From Choristoneura fumiferana (Eukaryota > Arthropoda > Insecta > Lepidoptera > Tortricidae), in assembly GCF_025370935.1 (NCBI RefSeq), contig NC_133483.1, forward strand, positions 1,078,437 through 1,142,436: a stretch of 64,000 nt of DNA, given 5' to 3'. Numbering within the stretch: the stretch's first letter is position 1; every line of letters starts with the position of its first letter. Of the stretch, positions 61,901-64,000 are shown piece after piece. A program made the translations under genes and the position numbers. The notes below the pieces were generated by a model. That model made no database searches. It was given only the letters and a program-made list of their open reading frames with translations, and had not been told where the DNA came from.

Positions 61901-64000
61901 ATTTGAATTTGAAAAAAAAAATATAAGTATTTTTACCCGTTGCCTAGTGCCTATCCATATTACAAGCTTTGCTTAGTTTGGAACTAGGTCAATTGGTGTC
62001 AAATATCCCACTGTGTGTGTTTATTTATTATTGTAAACCGAATTTCTGCTTCGGTTCCGATTTCAATAGCATCTTGTAAGCTTTTGTCCGATAAAGTACA
62101 AAAAATGGACAGCTACTTGTGACATTGTATGCTAGCATAATTGTCTCGTGCCCATACAAATCAACGCACGTAAAAAGAGCTCCTCTTGACATTCCTGCGC
62201 AATGAGCGAAATATGGACCAAATTGGCGGCGGAGCAGTGGGGGACGCGGGAGGGGGCGTAGGAGCGCGCGCGGCCGTCACGCCATTGGCTTGTTAGTTGA
62301 CAGATGCACAAACGTATCCCTTCCACTAGCCACCCAGAGCTCTTTTTACGTGCGTTGACTTATGTCTAACTGAATATCATCTCATCTTCTAGACGAGGCG
62401 ACACAGCCAACAGAGACTTTGCCAGCGCCGGTGAAGCTGGTTTCATGTGCCCTAGCACAGTGAAGTACGCCAGGCCCCAGCGGGCGAGGGCCACGTCAGG
62501 ACAGTGGAAGTACATCGTGAACACTGGCGAGCATACGCAGACTCTACGCTTGGAGAAGTGCTTGTAAGTACCTTCCAACCTCACTCTTCAACTTCTTTTC
62601 TCACACAAAGGGCATAGTCAACAATAGTTATTTGTGTCACAAGGGAGCAAAATGGTGTATTTACGGCAAGGGCGTACATTGAATCCAGAATGTAGCGAAG
62701 GATTCTGCAATGAATGAAGGACTCTAAAGTAGAATCCTGAGCATAATGAGGGATTCAAGTGTTAACGCCCAAGATGAAAATAATTTTGCTCCCGAGTGGC
62801 TCATACAACTTTTCACACCGAGCATTAAGGAACTTGAAAAAAAATATTCTAAATATTATTAAAGAACACCCAGCATAGAAAATGGCGTGGCTTTACAATT
62901 ATCAACTTCAAAAAATGGCATTTGCAATAAAACACTTAGAAAAGCCTTGAACAGAAAAGTTGCACTTTGCTCCCTCCCGTCAGGGAGGAAAAGTTACTTT
63001 TCTGAAGGAGAGGTGTGAAAAAACTTTGCCAGCCCCGCAAAGCTTCATGTACCACGGGCCAGTGAACTAAGTTAACGAAGACTAGCTAACGCCTGTAGCT
63101 TTTTCTGCGTTGCAAAATGCCTATCCAGTGAGAACTTTACAAAAACCGACGTTATTCATTCTCTGTCATAAAATGCTTCATGCAAAATATCAGTATTTTT
63201 TCTTCCAAGATGGCGTAAGCAGAAACAAAGTTAAGCTATGTTTTATTGTTTCAGAAAACCGAAAGAATCCTGCACATATTTAACTGACAACTTCAAATCC
63301 AAGTGTGTACAAGTTTACAATTACCACAGACTGCTAACTTGGGACCAGCAGAATGGATTACACATGGATATCTTCAAGGTAATAACTTTTTAATTACTTC
63401 CTAAATCGTCTAATTGTAAAATACATCATAGGTAGTACAATTATTTCTATCCGCCTGCTCTTTAATTTTAGGTTCCAACATGCTGTTCCTGTCACATTGA
63501 AGGTTATAGCGTCTCCTTCCCACCGCTGGGGCACAGGATCCACGAAACATCCGGGGAAACCATGCCAGTAGAAGAACTGTCGTCAGAGCACGGCAACCAT
63601 GCCTTTGAAGCCGTGCAGTCCAGTATCCAAAGGCCTAGCGCCACCAAAAACCCGCCTTTTACCTTCAATAAACCCCTAGAGTCCTTCGCACCATTCTCCG
63701 ACAACCATAACCTAATAACCGGTACGTCTTTCTCTAACGCCAAACTAAACGATGATGAATTTAACAGTAACTTACCTCCCTCTAGTCCAATGGATTCTTA
63801 CGGTAACACTTATTTCCCAGATTCCTTCAACCAGGCCAGTTCTATTCGAAACGTGAAACGACCTCCCATATCAAGGAACCCCGTCACCACCAATTTCGAT
63901 TCCGTCACGTTACCAAGCTACCTTGAGCCCCCGACGCCGTCCGCATCGTCCTCCTTTTCCTTCTCAAATGATACTCCGAACAAGTTCAAAAATAACGGCC
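36045..64000 (+). CDS. Spätzle-family secreted cystine-knot ligand, 8 exons seen, 3' end outside window
   Basis: Secreted growth-factor-like ligand of the Spätzle family, which bind Toll receptors. The eight exons below join in frame to about 727 codons with no stop. Order: signal peptide (residues 1-18, MGFLKLLFVLAVVVSA), a long low-complexity prodomain with Thr-rich and basic stretches, a short conserved prodomain block starting CELFTNSLCLHSEDYP, then the knot with seven cysteines at about residues 472, 509, 516, 527, 555, 556 and 558 in the pattern C...EKC...ESC...SKC...TCCSC. A dibasic site (NRRG) lies about 18 residues before the first knot cysteine and is a plausible activation cleavage point. 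After the knot more than 140 further residues follow. Among Drosophila Spätzle paralogues the long prodomain and TCCSC ending fit the Spz3/4/6 side better than Spz itself; I cannot settle which. The start was chosen at 36045 because the signal peptide begins there. Confidence 0.93.
37893..37933. repeat. (AG)n microsatellite
   Basis: About 20 uninterrupted AG units. Confidence 0.97.
38187..38469 (+). mobile_element. S4 interspersed repeat, full length
   Basis: T-rich start, ggatggcaaacgagcaagtg, gagatcaccaccgcccatag, aagcactgctgcttcacggc, ending cctaccacctgcag. Confidence 0.85.
38988..39335. mobile_element. MITE with 85-bp terminal inverted repeats, 348 bp
   Basis: Left cgggtgtggcctgtaatacg, right cgtattacaggccacacccg; arms also share actgaacaac and agttcagcgactttt. 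Confidence 0.88.
39365..39640. repeat. Family F repeat
   Basis: aaaaaccaaaaaggaaaaac, ctagaactctgttagg, caacagtcaggacccgttac, gattttgaatgaatcccgac; related to 47405-47645 in the same or inverted order. Confidence 0.5.
39646..40257 (-). mobile_element. Family A repeat, near full length
   Basis: Left end agggttccgtaggtagccaa, (tgtc)n, ttgctcagggactatcaatg; right end ctacggaaccctattacggg, cgtgtccgacatgctcttgg, ccggtttta. Confidence 0.8.
40575..40862 (-). pseudogene. LINE remnant of a second RT family
   Basis: Minus strand reads LTNEEVLERVEEKRPLIETI, NRRGKMIGHLIRHDEFIN and, after a frameshift, MSYKEIKEAALSREVES. This is the C-terminal end of insect non-LTR reverse transcriptase polyproteins. 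No catalytic part present. Confidence 0.7.
41188..41275 (+). mobile_element. S1 SINE head only
   Basis: tgccgtggtggcctagtgga with a diverged B-box region aacccgggctcgtagcttt; the body is missing. Confidence 0.55.
44815..44975 (+). mobile_element. S1 SINE, 3' half, diverged
   Basis: cacgagctttacg, ctcaagccttctctttctga and cagcagtgggatatatataa match the S1 body and tail. Confidence 0.55.
45758..46033. mobile_element. hAT-like MITE, 276 bp, with 8-bp target duplication (7/8)
   Basis: Starts caggcgttttcaacc, ends ggttgaaaacctctg; flanked by gattagtc at 45750-45757 and gattagac at 46034-46041. It contains a family B fragment at about 45826-45945 (aaaaatagccaagtgcgagt). Confidence 0.8.
46665..47207 (+). 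pseudogene. RTE-like LINE remnant, 3' end with (ATG)n tail
   Basis: With frameshifts it reads AQRAMERAMLGVSLRDRIRN, SLKWQWAGHIARRTDGRWG and KRSVGRPPTRWTDDLVK, the typical C-terminal end of lepidopteran endonuclease/reverse transcriptase LINEs, then an untranslated end with ggacatcctacggctga and gatgatgatgatga. The 5' portion (46665-46850) needs at least two frame changes. Confidence 0.8.
47405..47645. repeat. Family F repeat
   Basis: aagtcgggacctattactaa, cacgattttgaatgggttcc, acagagttctagactactgg match parts of 39365-39640. Confidence 0.5.
48094..48393. mobile_element. Foldback element about 300 bp, CpG-rich arms
   Basis: Left gagcgttatcatagttg and gtgggcaagttgaaagcgaa; right end is its complement (ttcgctttcaactcgcccac ... 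gataaggctct). Open frames here are by-products of the arms. Confidence 0.75.
48779..49165 (-). mobile_element. S2 SINE, full length
   Basis: The most complete S2 copy. Minus strand carries the 5' module, tgtctcttgtccgggtgagc, the tRNA-like gtggtgtagcggtatagcac, ggttcgattccc and the 3' end cagtttgtattttcaatt. Confidence 0.85.
49397..49637 (+). mobile_element. Family B repeat, short copy
   Basis: aaaaaaagcggccaagtgcg, aatcggactcgcccatgaag, ending gctacggaaccctaaaaaac. A detached end fragment with gacggacagacagacagaca lies at 49715-49760. Confidence 0.7.
50337..50576 (+). mobile_element. S4 interspersed repeat with a short deletion
   Basis: ggatggcaaacgagcaagtg, aacatctgcaacaccagggg, then the gcgttgccaacctagagg segment is missing, and caagtgccagtaatttcacc to cctaccacctgtaa follow. 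Confidence 0.85.
51054..51172. mobile_element. Small foldback MITE
   Basis: gcctaacgtttctgacgctc and gcaatcaaatgacag pair with ctgtcatttgattgcaatcg and gaaacgttaggc around a 16-base loop. Confidence 0.8.
51288..51712. mobile_element. Harbinger-like foldback MITE split by an S1 SINE, TAA target duplication
   Basis: Ends gggcctgtttcaccattgct and its complement gtggtaaacaggtcc; flanked by TAA at 51285-51287 and 51713-51715. Core gatgccgtctctg pairs with agacggcatt. Related to 16954-17094. Confidence 0.85.
51421..51692 (+). mobile_element. S1 SINE with internal deletion, inserted in a Harbinger-like MITE
   Basis: Head gccgtggtggccgagtggtt, then the B-box region is deleted (ctctcaagc joins directly to acctctgag), body and gatgatgatgatg tail intact. 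Flanked by gacaagtggtaaa at 51408-51420 and 51693-51705, a 13-bp target duplication inside the MITE. Confidence 0.9.
51851..52130 (+). mobile_element. S4 interspersed repeat, full length
   Basis: T-rich start, acgacaggaaggcaaacgag, aacatctgcaacaccaggtg, gcgagcaagatggtggtagc, ending cctaccacctgcaa. Confidence 0.85.
53672..54031 (+). CDS. Spätzle-family gene, exon 2: prodomain
   Basis: Acceptor ttacag before 53672, donor gtaagt at 54032, phase 0 at both ends. It encodes VRSMFGNANATSDLMLPILL, a helical stretch DMANLIRKAVRSGKEPRE, then a low-complexity acidic and Thr-rich region and RRIPQRRQ, ending in KTTVNN. Phase 0 matches exon 1 across the 17 kb intron; the continuing helical character supports the join but only a transcript would prove it. 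Confidence 0.85.
54592..54760 (+). CDS. Spätzle-family gene, exon 3: prodomain
   Basis: Acceptor ttccag before 54592, donor gtgggt at 54761, phase 0 in and phase 1 out. It encodes NSSKTSTTEAPSPSTAKAKV, sequons NATM and NQTL, and the helical VAEKLRALNRFIDRK. Confidence 0.85.
54761..56890 (+). other. Intron 3 of the Spätzle-family gene
   Basis: No exon or well-supported repeat recognised. A short minus-strand open stretch at 56171-56428 has no splice context. Confidence 0.6.
56891..57104 (+). CDS. Spätzle-family gene, exon 4: Pro/Arg-rich link and conserved prodomain block
   Basis: Acceptor ttcag before 56891, donor gtaagt at 57105. It encodes RRVTFPPKPPPRRTTTES, LARRRPPPARKL, an Ala run, then CELFTNSLCLHSEDYP. 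The paired cysteines followed by Tyr-Pro recall the conserved prodomain block of Spätzle 3-6 type proteins. Phase 2 out. Confidence 0.9.
57265..57610 (-). mobile_element. S2 SINE, full length
   Basis: Left end aaaatacaaactgagacatg, tRNA-like region gagaatcgaacctaggtcct, middle agcgacatctatgttccgct, right end with the 5' module gattggtttttttggagtct. A second, truncated 5' module lies at 57190-57262. Confidence 0.8.
57632..57745 (+). mobile_element. S2 SINE, tRNA-like and 3' part, inverted relative to its neighbour
   Basis: gtggtgtaggggttatagca, ctgggttcgattcccagcgc and tctcagtttgtattttct; pairs with 57270-57395 as an inverted repeat. Confidence 0.8.
57785..57970. mobile_element. Family D repeat
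   Basis: cactaatattataaatgaga, aaaggacataggatagattt, gcgggataacgataaacgaa, ggacgaagtcgcgggtaacc. Confidence 0.75.
58225..58345. repeat. Foldback repeat, also present near 4737-4850
   Basis: gccacagcggagcatgcaaa and tatctgacacgaac pair with tgtcagattcagatatttgt and gcacgctttgctgcaga; tctagaaatagac-like core is shared with 4745-4770. Confidence 0.6.
59335..59690 (+). mobile_element. Family A repeat, diverged 3' part
   Basis: ggtactcgattttaatgaaa, aagttgaatatttcgc, acagctttctaggattgata, gggttccgtttttcca. Confidence 0.6.
59725..59750. repeat. (CA)n microsatellite
   Basis: About 13 uninterrupted AC units in intron 4 of the Spätzle-family gene. Confidence 0.95.
60010..60159 (+). CDS. Spätzle-family gene, exon 5: prodomain to cleavage region
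   Basis: Acceptor ttccag before 60010, donor gtaaga at 60160, phase 2 at both ends. It encodes DAIVLSIRRNKAAAGALLAD, then EAKYTAEHYLVSNR. Its last codon is completed by the next exon to give the dibasic NRR just before the mature ligand. Confidence 0.9.
60870..60935 (+). mobile_element. S1 SINE fragment
   Basis: aggcccgcgtggaacctact and caagctctctcagtctga resemble the S1 3' half; short. Confidence 0.4.
61042..61455. mobile_element. hAT-like MITE, 414 bp, with perfect 8-bp target duplication
   Basis: Terminal repeats cagggtttctcaaa and tttgagaaaccctg; flanked by ctctagta at 61034-61041 and 61456-61463. An S2 5'-module fragment (ggagttgaaataaaaaatac) is inside at 61302-61350. Confidence 0.9.
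61524..62006 (+). mobile_element. S3 SINE interrupted by an S4 element
   Basis: Head gacgaccggattcccaagtg, B-box-like gggtttgatcct, acagatatttgtatgaataa; resumes after the S4 insertion and ends aggtcaattggtgtcaaata. Confidence 0.7.
61697..61868 (-). mobile_element. S4 repeat, truncated, nested in S3
   Basis: agccggtgaaactactggca, aggtatcccatcttaggctt, ggcggtggtgatcttttacc and ccatccagtcgaataaaa match S4 on the minus strand; the tggtaggacc end is missing. Confidence 0.75.
62161..62358. mobile_element. MITE with perfect 22-bp terminal inverted repeats, just before a Spätzle exon
   Basis: tcaacgcacgtaaaaagagc at 62161 and its exact complement gctctttttacgtgcgttga at 62339-62358. It ends 34 bases before the exon 6 acceptor. 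Confidence 0.85.
62393..62563 (+). CDS. Spätzle-family gene, exon 6: first half of cystine knot
   Basis: Acceptor tctag before 62393, donor gtaagt at 62564. It encodes GEAGFMCPSTVKYARPQRAR, then ATSGQWKYIVNTGEHTQTLR and LEKC. The C-P-S-x-V start and the W-x-Y-I-V-N strand are hallmarks of the Spätzle knot. Confidence 0.95.
63255..63378 (+). CDS. Spätzle-family gene, exon 7: middle of cystine knot
   Basis: Acceptor ttcag before 63255, donor gtaata at 63379. It encodes KPKESCTYLTDNFKSKCVQ, YNYHRLLTWDQQNGLHMDIF. Cysteines 3 and 4 of the knot are here. Confidence 0.95.
63472..64000 (+). CDS. Spätzle-family gene, exon 8: knot end and long C-terminal extension, open at window edge
   Basis: Acceptor tttag before 63472. 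The exon starts VPTCCSCHIEGYSVSFPP, the last three knot cysteines, and then stays open for about 160 more codons to the window end with no stop. The extension is rich in Ser, Pro, Asn and Phe, contains the dibasic VKRPP near 63856, and shows no domain I recognise. Typical Spätzle proteins stop soon after the CCxC motif. Confidence 0.88.

Noticed and set aside
62640..62800. Possible MITE with gggagcaaaat ends
   Set aside because: Only about 11 bases pair (gggagcaaaat / attttgctccc) and no target duplication was seen.

Overview
This is an AT-rich eukaryotic (insect) genomic window. Spliced genes with GT/AG introns, a Spätzle-type cystine-knot ligand, a Cad96Ca/FGFR-like receptor tyrosine kinase, and many short interspersed repeats with (ATG)n tails together point to Lepidoptera (moth or butterfly). 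That assignment is an inference from gene and repeat content; the species cannot be told. There is no operon, CRISPR array, plasmid or phage content.

Layout. 1-18572 holds only repeats: hAT-like and Harbinger-like MITEs, tRNA-derived SINEs, LINE remnants, and one weak minus-strand exon candidate at 9803-9995. 18573-27452 is the 3' part of a plus-strand receptor tyrosine kinase gene. It has an Asn/Thr-rich glycosylated ectodomain, one membrane span, a complete kinase domain split over five exons, and a cytoplasmic tail carrying seven consecutive five-residue repeats. The last exon is present twice around an assembly gap (26403-26421), probably two haplotypes laid end to end. 27881-36044 is intergenic and repeat-filled. 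36045-64000 is a second plus-strand gene, a secreted Spätzle-family ligand with at least eight exons and a 17 kb first intron; its last exon runs off the window.

The two genes would act in different pathways as far as family knowledge goes: membrane tyrosine kinase signalling, and a Toll-type or neurotrophin-like cystine-knot ligand. Nothing in the sequence links them except adjacency and shared strand.

Much of the remaining sequence is mobile DNA. I distinguish four SINE-like families (S1-S4), two families of elements with related 'gggttccgt' ends (A and B), one family ending in a 'cgcgg...ctagt' motif (D), LINE remnants, and about fifteen foldback or terminal-inverted-repeat elements. Several have visible target-site duplications, so insertions can be delimited to the base and nesting order read directly. 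No wholly new multi-gene system is visible. The most unusual protein-level features are the kinase activation loop without tyrosine, the pentad repeat in the kinase tail, and the long C-terminal extension behind the Spätzle knot.
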